Assembly (NCBI RefSeq): GCF_020382885.2
Contig: NC_058500.1
Span: forward strand, 25,829,233 to 25,893,232
DNA length: 64,000 nucleotides
Reading direction: 5' to 3'
Origin: Scatophagus argus
Taxonomy: Eukaryota; Chordata; Actinopteri; Scatophagidae
The position numbers and the translations under genes are program-made. The notes under the pieces are model-generated. The model did not search any database and had not been told where the DNA came from. It saw only the letters and a program-made list of their open reading frames with translations. Positions 12,225-21,889 of this stretch are shown here, in pieces (within the stretch, counting starts at the first letter, position 1; each line of letters starts with the position of its first letter).

Positions 12225-12270
12225 GTTATCCCTCTGCTGCTACTACTCGTACCACAGCCTGAACCACGGG

Positions 12271-12278
12271 ATTTTATA
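12271..12278 (-). promoter_or_regulatory. nppa TATA box
   Basis: TATAAAAT on the minus strand lies about 47 bases upstream of the nppa start codon, implying a short 5' UTR of about 20 bases. Confidence 0.75.
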
Positions 12279-12361
12279 TATATACCGGCACACATACCCA
12301 CAGATAGACTCACCATGCAGTAGGAAGTCAGTGTCACAGGCTCATCATTTTGTAGATCGAG

Positions 12362-12420
12362 TCAAGTGCATTCTAACACCTCTGCAAGATAAGGCAGCTG
12401 GTCAGATGTCCCTTTAAGTG
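12362..12420 (-). promoter_or_regulatory. nppa proximal cardiac motif cluster
   Basis: Three cardiac-type motifs lie within 60 bases and about 90-145 bases upstream of the TATA box: TCAAGTG (12362-12368) and TTAAGTG (12414-12420), both matching the NKX2-5 consensus TYAAGTG, and AGATAAGG (12387-12394), a GATA site. A CAGCTG E-box lies at 12395-12400. NKX2-5 and GATA4 co-occupancy is the known logic of the mammalian NPPA promoter. The motifs are seen directly; their use is inferred. Confidence 0.55.
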
Positions 12421-12792
12421 GGGCTTGGTGGTAGGTGATGTGCGTGTGTGTGTGTGCGTGTGTGTACAGTATACTGTATGTGTTTGTGCATCATCATGCT
12501 AGGCAGCCAGCAGCGGCATGACCTCAGCAGCCATCTTGGATCTCTGAGCTCAGACATGGTGTGTATTGACAGGAATGCAGCATTCACCATGTAAGTACTT
12601 AACTCTGTCTCCTGAGCATAAAAAACACCATAGTGGGTTAAAGTTGCCGAACCTGGATTACAGAAAGGCTATTTGGTTTAAATTATACAAGGAAAGAAAC
12701 AATGTCAATGTTATTCATAGTGGGCCTATTTCATTTTTGTTACTATAGCTGATGAAATCTCTTTTTATTTTATTGTTTGTTTTTTTTCAAGA

Positions 12793-14318
12793 GTTGCACT
12801 GATCAGCCACAACATTAAAACCACTGACAGGTGAAGTGCATAACATTAACATTCCACAATCATTTGGATGTTCTTTGACGCACACCACCCACCTAAACAC
12901 TGCAGACCAAATGGACTTCAGCAGGCACCAACACACCCCACCTGCACTGGTGAACATCCAGGGAACAGACATTGAGAGTCATCTCCTACAAGTCCCTGGG
13001 TGTTCACCTCAACAATAAACTGGACTGGACTGACAACACTGACGTCCTGTACAAAAAGGGCCAGAGCAGACTCTACCTGCTCAGGAGACCGAGGGCCTTT
13101 AGGATACAGGGTCCACTCCTCAGGAGCTTTAATGACTCAGTGGTGGCATCAGCCATCTTTTATGATGTGGTCTGCTGGACAGGCAACATCTCTGCCCGGG
13201 ACAAAAAGAACCTGGACAGACTGGTGAGGAGGGCCGCCTCAGTCCTGGGCTGCTCCCTGGACTCAGTGAACGAGGTGGGTGACAGGAGGATGATAGCCAA
13301 GCTGTCGTCCATGCTGGAGACCCCCTCTCACCCCCTCCAGTGCACTCTGACAGCACAGGGCAGCTCTTTCAGTGACAGACTGCTACACCCGCGCTGTGTG
13401 AAGGAGAGGTACCACCACTCCTTCCTGCCCACTGCTGTCAGACTCCACAACAAGCACAGCTGATAGACTGGACATTTAAGCTGTTGAATGTGTTAACTGG
13501 ACAATAAATCATGTGCAATAATGGGGACAAATGGTCACACCAGACCTGTGCAATAACACATGTGTAGTAATAATTGTGCAATAATCAAGGATTCAAGGAG
13601 CTTTATTGTCATTTCACACACGTAGAACATGAGTGGAACGGTATAAGCCCGATTACCTAACAAAATAAATATAAATATAAACAACGCTATATAATATAAA
13701 AAAGCAATAGAAGATATAAACATCAGTATAAACAGTAGTGCAAATGACTGACAGGGTAGTGCAAATGACAGTAGTGCAATGGGAATCCTTACTCATGTAA
13801 CACTACTACTAGGATCAGTACATACATACTTAGTCTTTCCTGAAACAAATCGGTACAATAATCAATCCATCCACTAATCATAACTTGAGGGACTCTAGTG
13901 TGAATAGTATTTTTCTTTTCTGTACTGTATACAGCTGCAGGTATTTGTTTCCTGTGTATTTATTCTTTTTGAATGCTCAGTTTCCCAGTTATGGGACCAA
14001 TAAAGGATTATCTTATCTTAGCTTACCGGTATCTTATACACCCCCACCTCCAACCCACATGGCAACAGCTTTTCAACACAACAACAGTCTCCCAGCTCCT
14101 CAGATCCCAGCTTGATCAGGAATCTGTGGGGAAGGAGGGTGGATTTGGCTCATTCCAGTGCACAGGACCCAAACGATCCAACATTTTGATGCCAGTAAAC
14201 ACAAAATAAACCCAGAGGTCCTGTGTCCCTTCCCCTGACAGGTCAGAGCTGGTTTAGCTGCACAAGGGGGACCTACAAAATATCAAGCAGATAGCTTTAA
14301 TGTTGTGGCTGATTAGTC
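12793..14318 (+). mobile_element. Internally deleted Tc1-like element carrying a LINE
   Basis: The left end reads TGATCAGCCACAACATTAAA and the right end reads TTTAATGTTGTGGCTGATTA, an inverted pair. Inside are scraps of the transposase region (CACCACCCACCTAAACACTGCAGACCAAAT on the left is about 12880-12908; CATGGCAACAG and AAGGGGGACCTACA lie on the right). A LINE (12908-14038) sits between them. No transposase frame survives. Confidence 0.65.
12908..14038 (+). mobile_element. Rex/CR1-like LINE, 5'-truncated, C-terminus and 3' UTR
   Basis: An open frame from about 12972 to 13463 encodes the extreme C-terminal region of this fish LINE: LGVHLNNKLDWTDNTDVLYK, then GQSRLYLLRR, SVVASAIFYDVVCW, DRRMIAKLSSMLE and LLHPRCVKERYHHSFLPTAV. 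About 570 bases of 3' UTR follow and end in GGACCAATAAAGGATTATCTTATCTTA. Related copies lie at 15630, 30525 (minus) and 40733. The RT catalytic core is absent. Confidence 0.8.
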
Positions 14319-14372
14319 TATGCTTTACTTTTTTTAAGTGGGGTTATGCTTATTCAATTAAATGTTTTCAAT

Positions 14373-14610
14373 TACGCTTATTTATATAGCAATAATTCAC
14401 AACAAAAGTTATCTCATGACACTTTCCAATTAGAGAAGCTCTAGACCATACTTTTTAATTAAATGTTAAGCTTTGGTTAAAGATTCAAACTAACACCAAC
14501 AGACAAAGCCAAATATTTAGTCAAGTCAGTTTTATTTATATAGCACATGAATCACAACAAAGGTTATCTCATAACACTTTTATATAGAGCAGGTCTAGAC
14601 CACACACTTA
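14373..14610 (+). repeat. Two adjacent copies of a short interspersed repeat
   Basis: The blocks 14373-14460 and 14520-14610 share TTATTTATATAGCA, CACAACAAAAGTTATCTCAT and TCTAGACCA. A further scrap of the same unit is near 6640. The unit is common in fish genomes, but I do not assign a family. Confidence 0.6.
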
Positions 14611-14838
14611 CATGAGATGAGAAGACTGATACTACCAGGGTTCAAATTATGATTTGATCGTTGTGGGGGTCTCTTAAAAAGCAACAAAACAAACAGTAAA
14701 ATGGTAGCTTATGTACGCACACAGAAAATAAATAAACAAAAAATACCCTAACAGCTGTGATTTCTGTGAGAGGCTACGTGGTTCATTACACTTGCAGACA
14801 AAATAGACCAGAGTGGAATGTTTCAGCAGGCTGTGGTT

Positions 14839-15097
14839 GGGGCAGTCGTGGATCAGCGGTTAGGGTGTCGGACCCGTAACTGGTGGATCGCTGGTTCGAT
14901 TCCCCGTCCCGGTGTCCATGGCTGAGGTACCCTTGAGCAAGGTACCTAACCCCCACTGCTCCCCGGGCGCTGCACGCGGTCGCCCACTGCCCCGGGTTTG
15001 CTGTGTGTGTGTGTGTGTGCACGTCACTTGGGTGGGTTAAATGCAGAGCACAAATTTCGTTGGAGTGAGTTCCCTCCAATGACAAAATATGTCTCTT
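14839..15097 (+). mobile_element. tRNA-derived SINE
   Basis: It starts GGGGCAGTCGTGGATCAGCGG (A-box region), has the B-box GGTTCGATTCC at 14892-14902, the body block GAGCAAGGTACCTAACCCCC, a short GT run near 15000-15018, and GGGTTAAATGCAGAGCAC near the end. It is a different family from the SINE at 2668 and related to that at 25857. Confidence 0.8.
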
Positions 15098-15629
15098 TAA
15101 TCTTACTCCTGGAACCCATGATGCTGACATCCAACATCCAATGTCGGCAGCAGTGGCCTTTTTTCAGTGGCATGATAGCCAGTAGTCTAACTTATTAATT
15201 AGCAAAACCAAGGTGATCAAGTGGTTATTCTGAAAGCATTAACGTTCGCAAGCTCTTAAAAGGATATGTATGTTTCATGGGAGCCAGTCCTCTCTCCATT
15301 GGACGTCAGCTCCCCCGGGTTCCCACATCATTCAAAAGATGCATACCACTCTCACATCCGTAGTTAGCGTGGAGGGTTGTTTAAAGTGGTGCCTGCAGGC
15401 CCATCATAATCAATTAATCAACGTGCAGGATCCTCAATAATTATTTCTGTAATATGAGCATGGCATGCGGAAGGACACTTCAGTCAGTTAAGGTAACTTG
15501 GGATGCCTGTACCATTTTGCATTTTAACAATGCAATGCAGGGTTTTGCTTTTCCACCATTACATTTAAAATTTTGCCCTCCAAAGGGAAAAAGTTGTAGT
15601 GCCCCAGCTTTAAATACACAGGTTAAAAC
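15098..15629. other. Intergenic, nothing identified
   Basis: No gene is supported. The short open frames here (for example at 15454-15640) run on into LINE sequence and have no other support. Confidence 0.45.
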
Positions 15630-16372
15630 AAAGGAGCTGATGGTGGATTTCCACAGGCATGGACACTCACCCCCAACACTGATGAACATCCAGGGAATGG
15701 ACATTGAGATAGTGGACCTGGGTGTTCACCTCAACAACAAATTGGACTGGACAGACAACTCCACTGCAATGTCCAGGAAGGGCCAGAGCAGACTGTACCT
15801 GCTGAGGAGACTTAGGCCCTTTGGAGTGCAGGGGGGCGCTCCTCAGGACCTTTTTTGACTCTGTGTTGGCATCTGCCCTATTCTATGGACTGGTCTGCTG
15901 GGGCAGCAGCCTCTCTACTGCAGACAGGAAGAGACTGGACAAAATCATTAGGAAGGCCATTCCTGTCCTAGAGAGCCCCCCTCGACCCAGTGCAGGTGAG
16001 AGGAGAGAGAAGGATGATAGCCAAGCTATCCTCTCTACTGGAGACTCATGAAACTTTGATAGCACTAGGCAGTTCCTTCAGTGACAGACTGCTTAACCCC
16101 AAGTGTGTGTAGGAGTGTTACCACAGGCTTCCTCCCTGTTGCTATGAGACTGTACAACCAGCACTGCTCCCAGCAGACCCCATGCACTCTGCAAAAAACT
16201 GAATTTCAATAAATCATTGTGCAGAAATCCTCTAATCTGTGCAGTTATCTCCTAATGCAATGCAGAAACTTTTTACTGCTAATGATTTGAAAATCATTAA
16301 ATACTGTAAATGTCCTGTGTTTTTGTATACTTTCTTTTAACAATAAAGTGTAAATGTCCCTGTATTTTTTAC
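15630..16372 (+). mobile_element. Rex/CR1-like LINE, degraded C-terminal copy
   Basis: It reads KTKELMVDFHR, LGVHLNNKLDWTDNS, GQSRLYLLRRLRPFGVQ, then after a frameshift near 15830 LRTFFDSVLASALFYGLVCW and STADRKRLDKIIRKA. Further frameshifts follow, then a 3' UTR with CAATAAA near 16340. It is the same family as the LINE at 12908 and is inactive. Confidence 0.8.
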
Positions 16373-16798
16373 TTTGAATACTTTTACTCGACTTATCTTC
16401 ACCTTTATTTTGCTATCCTTGTGCTGGCACTAGGGAAAAGTGCTATATGTTGTAATGAGTGGCTGCATGAAAAAGGAGAAGGACTCTGAAGAATGGAGAT
16501 GCTGGGCGGGTTTCTCTCTCTCTCCCTCTCTCTCTCTTGGCTATGACACCAGACAGGATCCCAAAGATGACCAGCAAGGTGTAAGGTGCAGGCAGGAATA
16601 GCTGGTGGTCCCAAGGTCGGAATGAAAGACATCTCCCGAGGTTGTTGAGAATGACCAAGCTAAGATCCTGGGGACTTCCAGATCCAGACTGACAAAATGG
16701 TGATGGCTAAGACATTGTGGTTGGTTGCCAGAAGAAGGCAGTAGTGATAGATGCAACAGCAACAACAAGAAGAAGGGACACGAGAAGCTTGAAAAACC

Positions 16799-16801
<3 letters not shown>

Positions 16802-16868
<67 letters not shown>
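16802..16868. repeat. Compound (CA)n(TA)n microsatellite
   Basis: A CA run (about 16802-16838) passes directly into a TA run (about 16840-16868), immediately before the hairpin at 16870. Confidence 0.95.
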
Positions 16869-16869
<1 letters not shown>

Positions 16870-16871
<2 letters not shown>

Positions 16872-16908
16872 TACATTTGTTTTGTCAATTTGACAAAACA
16901 AATGTAGC
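16870..16908. repeat. Perfect 19-bp-arm palindrome
   Basis: Arms 16870-16888 (GCTACATTTGTTTTGTCAA) and 16890-16908 are exact reverse complements with a single T between them. It borders the (TA)n run and lies downstream (3') of nppb. Confidence 0.92.
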
Positions 16909-17440
16909 GTTTAGGAAAATACTGAAATACATGGCCGATACCACAAGATAACTTAAACAAGTGTTTTTTTCAGTTTGGATTACATCACAAGACAACAACA
17001 CAAAGGACACTAGTGCTGAACTTGACTTGGACACAATTTTTGCTATTGTTTGTGACTCATGAAATTATTGAGAACAGTGGCATATTAGTCTATGACATAA
17101 ACATAAATGATGATATGGACCAAACTGTATTAGACGAGTCAAACTTAACAAGTCACAAACAGGGGCAACAAGTGGCAACACTATTATCATTTTCTGTTTT
17201 TGCAGTGCTTTTCTAAATGTGTTGTGGTATTTGCAGTGCTTTTCTTAAATGCTGTGAATGTATTTCAGGTTGATGAAGATGTTTTTCTGTATTTGTTTCT
17301 GTTATATTATTTTGCATGTGTGTTAAGTTGCATTTGTCTTTGTCGGCCACCTTAATCTGTTGTATCATTGGAGATAATTTTAGGAATATCTTTTATTTTG
17401 CTTAAGCAACACTCAGTTAAGTAATGTGGAGTTGTAAACA
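16909..17440. other. Intergenic space 3' of nppb
   Basis: This is AT-rich sequence beyond the nppb polyadenylation signal. A 67-codon chance frame (17013-17216) has no recognisable feature. Confidence 0.5.
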
Positions 17441-17446
17441 TTTATT
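17441..17446 (-). terminator. Candidate nppb polyadenylation signal
   Basis: AATAAA on the minus strand lies about 166 bases after the nppb stop codon. Confidence 0.65.
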
Positions 17447-17459
17447 AAAATTCTGCATA

Positions 17460-17560
17460 ACAGTGCATAAAGAACATAAATCAATTTTAAATAAATTAAC
17501 TTGGCAGTCATAAAGAATATTCAATAAATATTAGTAAATAAATAGCATTCAAATGAAAAT
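17460..17560 (-). promoter_or_regulatory. AU-rich element cluster in nppb 3' UTR
   Basis: Six ATTTA pentamers occur on the transcript strand within about 100 bases of the predicted 3' UTR. BNP mRNAs in other vertebrates are known for AU-rich 3' UTRs and rapid turnover, so this probably controls mRNA stability. The motifs are seen; the function is inferred. Confidence 0.55.
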
Positions 17561-17611
17561 CTTTTTGTAGAGACGTTGCAGTTCCAGAATTTAGATAGTA
17601 AGACTTCATCT

Positions 17612-18771
17612 TTACTTTGGATCTGCAAGAGAAGATAACAATAACAACTCTATTATTAGGACTATTCATATTTTCTCATTTATTTCATGGAGGGTACTAT
17701 TTTGCACAAGGTAAATTCATGGTAAATACTACATACACGTACATACGTACACTTAGCTCTTGTTTTATCACTATTCATGATGAGTCAGATCTTTTTCTCT
17801 TGTTGACTAGACTTTCTGTTTTCTCACTGGCTCAAACAAATTACAGTAACAGTCAAGTCAAAACTGCGGTGGAGTTTATTGCAGTTGTGTTATTGTAACT
17901 TACTGTATCTGCCAACAGTGTTGCATCCAAGAGAGCTCATTGAGCCTATTCTGTCCATCCGTCGACCAAAGCAGCCAGATGATCTCCTTGAAGAGTCACT
18001 GCGGACGTTCTTCAGGTTCTTGGCTGAAAGAAGCTCCCAGATTGCTGCCTTGTCCAGTCCAGTTTGAGACTGTTGTCTATCTGCTTCCTCCTCTGTGTTT
18101 CTGCTGTCCACATCCTCCCTTTCTGCAGGGACTCTTTGGTCCAGCTCACTCTGCTCTGAAACTGTCTCCTCTAATTTGTGAAGGATCACCTGCAAATTAG
18201 GTTAAATTGTATATATAAAAAACAAGAATTTAATTTTTGTACTGAGGATATAAATTTACAGGTGAAGGACCCTCAAACATTTCTAGTAAACATGTAAGCA
18301 TCACAATGTATTAGAAGCAGATTTTAAAACTATTAGAAGCATTCTTTATCTTTTCTTACATCATAGGCCCCAGATAAACATTGCGAGGCAAAACACAACT
18401 GTAGCCTGAATCATTAATAAACTTGATTACACTGATTTACTGAGAGTACGTGTCTAATTTCAGTAAGAACATATCAGGTCACAGTGTCCCATTAAATGTG
18501 ATGACATAAACACCTTTACATGAGACAATCCTGAACTGGGATAACTCAAGTTAGTTACTGTTAATAAAATAAAACTGTTCTGTCTTGCTGCTGCAGATTG
18601 CAAAAGAATTCCACAAGGACCCAAGGTGGAGCCATGTTTTTAAAGGTGAAGACTCACCTTTAAAATGTCCATATCAGTGTCAGTCAAGGCAGTACCGATG
18701 GGATATGTACTGAAGAGCTGAAGGTTTAAAATGAGGAGGAGGCCACAGAGAGGAATGGAAGACAAATGCAT
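17612..18771 (-). CDS. nppb: B-type natriuretic peptide precursor, three exons
   Basis: This encodes the precursor of the cardiac hormone BNP, the natriuretic peptide most widely kept in teleosts. Exon 1 is 18771-18658 (38 codons, signal peptide core IPLCGLLLILNLQLF, donor GTGAGT). Exon 2 is 18189-17904 (95 codons plus one base, acceptor TTTGCAG, donor GTAAGT). Exon 3 begins at 17622 behind CTTCTCTTGCAG, completes an Asn codon and adds Pro-Lys before TAA (17614-17612). The predicted length is 136 residues. The ring CFGRRMDRIGSMSSLGC spans residues 111-127 with Cys111-Cys127 expected to pair, followed by the tail NTVGRYNPK. The SMSSLGCNTVG signature is the usual teleost BNP form, and the spliced NPK ending independently supports exon 3. 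The propeptide is acidic, as in the family. Confidence 0.94.
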
Positions 18772-18883
18772 GTTTCTCTGTGAGTTCCTGTTGGTTGTAT
18801 CTGGAAAAAGACAGATGGATGCTCTTTGGCTTCCCTTGCTGGTAGCTTTTTAGATGATGGAGTCCACAGCAGCACTCTCTGCT

Positions 18884-18891
18884 CTTTTATA
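18884..18891 (-). promoter_or_regulatory. nppb TATA box
   Basis: TATAAAAG on the minus strand lies about 113 bases upstream of the nppb start codon. Confidence 0.75.
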
Positions 18892-18932
18892 CTTAAGGTT
18901 GACACATGTAGATATGCCAGGAATTAGGCTGG

Positions 18933-18957
18933 CATTCCTGACACCTGATTCTGATAG
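18933..18957 (-). promoter_or_regulatory. nppb proximal M-CAT, T-box and GATA motifs
   Basis: CATTCCT (18933-18939, M-CAT/TEAD core), the T-box half-site AGGTGT (reverse of 18941-18946) and TGATAG (18952-18957, GATA) lie 40-75 bases upstream of the TATA box. M-CAT and GATA sites close to the TATA box are known control elements of mammalian NPPB. Conservation in fish is an inference from the motifs. Confidence 0.5.
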
Positions 18958-19099
18958 CACGAGCTGTCGGAAATTGTTCCTTTTAAAGCCTTGTCTCTTG
19001 GATGTAGGGCATTCTTATGACATAGTTGCTTCCATTTGCTATTTTGTCTCAGAAACATACTCCACCCCACTTCTATACGGAACATCGGCATCACTGAGC

Positions 19100-19567
19100 T
19101 ACGGGAAGTAGTAAACTAAATTGAGGTGTGTATGTGATAGTGGTGGGGAAGCCTGCTGGTGTGATAGATCAGCCTTCAGTGGGAGAAAGCAAATTCAGAA
19201 TGTCATGTGCTTTACCAAATGGTCCTTCAGTTAGATACAAGTGTCCTATGATGACCTCTTTGTTGTTGAAAGAAATATATATATATATAGTTATTATTAT
19301 AATAATATTATTATATGTTATTATTATTATTGATATTATAAGTTTATGGCAACCTGTCTGCTTAAAAATGATTTTAAGATTCTTCTATTGTTTTTTGAAG
19401 GACTAATGGTCCTGGACCTACTTATTTATCAGATTTGCTTTTACCTTATAAACCTTCTAGAGCCATCAGGTCTTCTGGTAATGGCCTTTTACTCATTATT
19501 TTCTTATTATTTACTACTTGGTGCATTCTTTTATTCTGTTGTTGTTCGATTGTTTTACTTTTAATAT
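19100..19567. other. Intergenic upstream of nppb
   Basis: No gene is identified. An ATT/TTA-rich simple stretch lies at about 19278-19345. Confidence 0.5.
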
Positions 19568-19572
19568 CCAAC

Positions 19573-20299
19573 TGTCAGGCTGGGGCTCGGAGCAGGACTC
19601 AGATGTAGAGACTTGAGTTTCAAAAGATCTGACTTTATTAAAGACGTCTGAGATAACCTCTTGGCAGAGTGAAAAAAAACAATGAGGCTATGAAAATAAC
19701 CCAATGTGTGTTCTTCCCTAGAGGAGAACACATGGCTATAAAACATTAACAATGAAAAGAGGAGAAAAGGAAAACAACGACAGGCTATGAAATTTTACAA
19801 AACACGCTCCCAAGGGAGGAATAGATCTACAATCTAAGGTAATAAATCTATGAACAAAAAAAATCACTCCAATAGGAGAAAAATCTAAACTAACCAAACA
19901 AATAAATCAACAACCAAAAATCACTCTAGGAAGAGGAAAAAGCTATGACTAATTCTAACTAGAAAACTAAACTGAGCTACAAAAGGTACAACAAAAAATC
20001 ACTCTCAAAGAAGATGCTTCAATGACCTTACTTGGCAGGAGACTATGACTGTGACTAGGAGAGCTGGCGTGATCACACAAGGACAAAACACACAAGATAA
20101 GGGGAACGCAGACTATTTGAACACATGGAGGTAATGGGGAACAGGTGAACACAATTGGGTAATCGGGGAGACAATCAGACTGAAGACACATGAGGAACTG
20201 CAAGTGACCTGAAATGAGAGGAGAGTTACTTTTCAAAATAAAACAGGAAATGACAAGACATAAACTCAAAACAAGACAAGACCTCACCGTGGTGTGACA
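19573..20299 (-). mobile_element. Solo LTR with 5-bp target duplication
   Basis: The unit begins TGTCAGG and ends GTGTGACA (TG...CA with short inverted ends) and is flanked by CCAAC at 19568-19572 and 20300-20304. AATAAAG on the minus strand near the left end suggests minus orientation. No internal coding region remains, so it arose by LTR-LTR recombination. The superfamily is not certain; a 5-bp duplication fits gypsy-type elements. Confidence 0.8.
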
Positions 20300-20689
20300 C
20301 CAACTAACCTTTTAGTATTTTCTTATTCTATAATTTTACCTTTAACTTTGTCTTCCTTTTAATATGCCACCTTTCATTTCTGTTCTTACTAACTCTGTTT
20401 TGATATTTTAAATGTCTTATTTTGCTACTCTCCATTTTCAAATTTTTATCCCACCTCAGGTGTTTCCTCATTGCAATTCAGGATAGTGTTTCCTCAGTTG
20501 ATGTTTTCTTGAGATCCTGTTCCGATTAGTCCTTAGTTTTTTAGTCGTTAGTTTAGTTCTTAGTTTTACTTGGTGTTTTCCCGTTCCCGTTTTTTCCGTC
20601 TGTTCTTTTTCTGCTGTATTTTTATCTCTGTTCTCTCTCAGTGAGCGTGTTTGTGATCCCTGTGGCAGAGTACACCTGCTGTTCAGGTC

Positions 20690-20850
20690 GATCCCACAAA
20701 TTCTTGAGCTTAAAGAGCCCATAGTACCCAGTTATCTGACTAGAACCCTATGTCACAAGGATGGTGAGTTACTTGCGGTGCCTAGAGTCTCCAAAAAGTC
20801 GAACTGGAGAAAAAGCCTGGGTATTGGTCCCAATGTTTAGCTGGGTGTTG
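20690..20850 (+). mobile_element. L2-like LINE remnant
   Basis: The translation LKEPIVPSYLTRTLCHKDGE, then LLAVPRVSKKS, parallels the C-terminal block of the LINE at 5456 ([20 protein letters not shown]). Only about 50 codons remain. Confidence 0.6.
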
Positions 20851-21591
20851 TGTCTGAAAGAATTATTGTATTGTATTGTATAATGCAAAGGGATTTTTCA
20901 TTATCGGAATCAATCTTCCTTTTGGTGAAGACATTCACTTTGGATGGCATGGTTCACATCTCTCTGCAGCATTTTGGATCCAGCCATCTTCATACTGCCT
21001 GCCCCTAAATCCATCTACCATGTCATCACTGTGTTTACTGTAACATTCGTCTCAGCATATTTTATTAAACTGATTTACTGGAATTGGAGAATTAGGATGG
21101 ACACTGGTACCATGTCATATTGTATGCTTGTCTGTTTGTGTCCTATATAAATCTGTTACCAATTTGTCCTGTTCTTTACTTTTCAGCTTCCTCTTTTCTG
21201 TTGTCTGTCTGTTTGTGCTCTGGCTATAGGAGTGAAGAAGGAGTGCTTTGATACTTACAAAAAGATGTGACAGGTACCACACTGATAAAACTGAATAAAG
21301 TTAACTTTATCATCGCAATCCTCAGTAAATTGAGACCTTTGCCTTTCAGCTCAGCTCTCTGACAGGTGACACCTGTCAATCTCCTGGGTCTTTTTCTTTT
21401 TCATTTTTCTATCCTATTGTGAACCAGACCCCAAAGCAGCAGCCCTCCTCCAATCCAGAGTGGGCAATTCACGGTTTTCCAGCTGAGAACCATGGCCCTC
21501 GGACTCACACTTCACACTCTTCATGCTGGCTTCTCACACACAGCCGCAAACCATGCCAGTGTGAGCTAGAGGTCACTGTCCAATGAAACCA

Positions 21592-21593
<2 letters not shown>
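20851..21593. other. Intergenic, nothing identified
   Basis: No gene or clear repeat was recognised. Chance frames only. Confidence 0.45.
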
Positions 21594-21622
<29 letters not shown>

Positions 21623-21870
21623 TACTTTATTGATCCCAGGCTGGGAAATTGCAGTGCAGCAGCAGCAACACACACAACAAGCTAAACAAAATGTTAAAAA
21701 TAGCAAAATAAAAAGGGGCATATATAATATATATATACAAGGCAATATAAAAAAGTATATATACAACAGTAAACAGTGTAGAGTACAGTAGAATGTAAGG
21801 TTTGTAAGATTAAAAAACACAACGAGAGCTGCGGCTGCAGGCTGTCATCTGGGACAGCGCCATCTTGAAA
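21594..21870 (-). mobile_element. LINE 3' tail with (GATA)n
   Basis: A (TAGA)n run at about 21594-21621 is followed by TATACTTTATTGATCCCAGGCTGGGAAATTGCAG as a block at about 21620-21655. This is the reversed 3' end of a Rex/CR1-like LINE. Only UTR sequence remains. Confidence 0.6.
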
Positions 21871-21889
21871 AAATAAAACTACGTCATCC

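Noticed and set aside
13585..14038. Possible separate gene 3' of the LINE frame at 12972
   Set aside because: The sequence is the LINE 3' UTR, ending in its AATAAAGGATTATCTTATCTTA tail.
16405..16901. Minus-strand frames with Cys-Val and Ile-Tyr repeats
   Set aside because: They are translations of the (CA)n(TA)n microsatellite.
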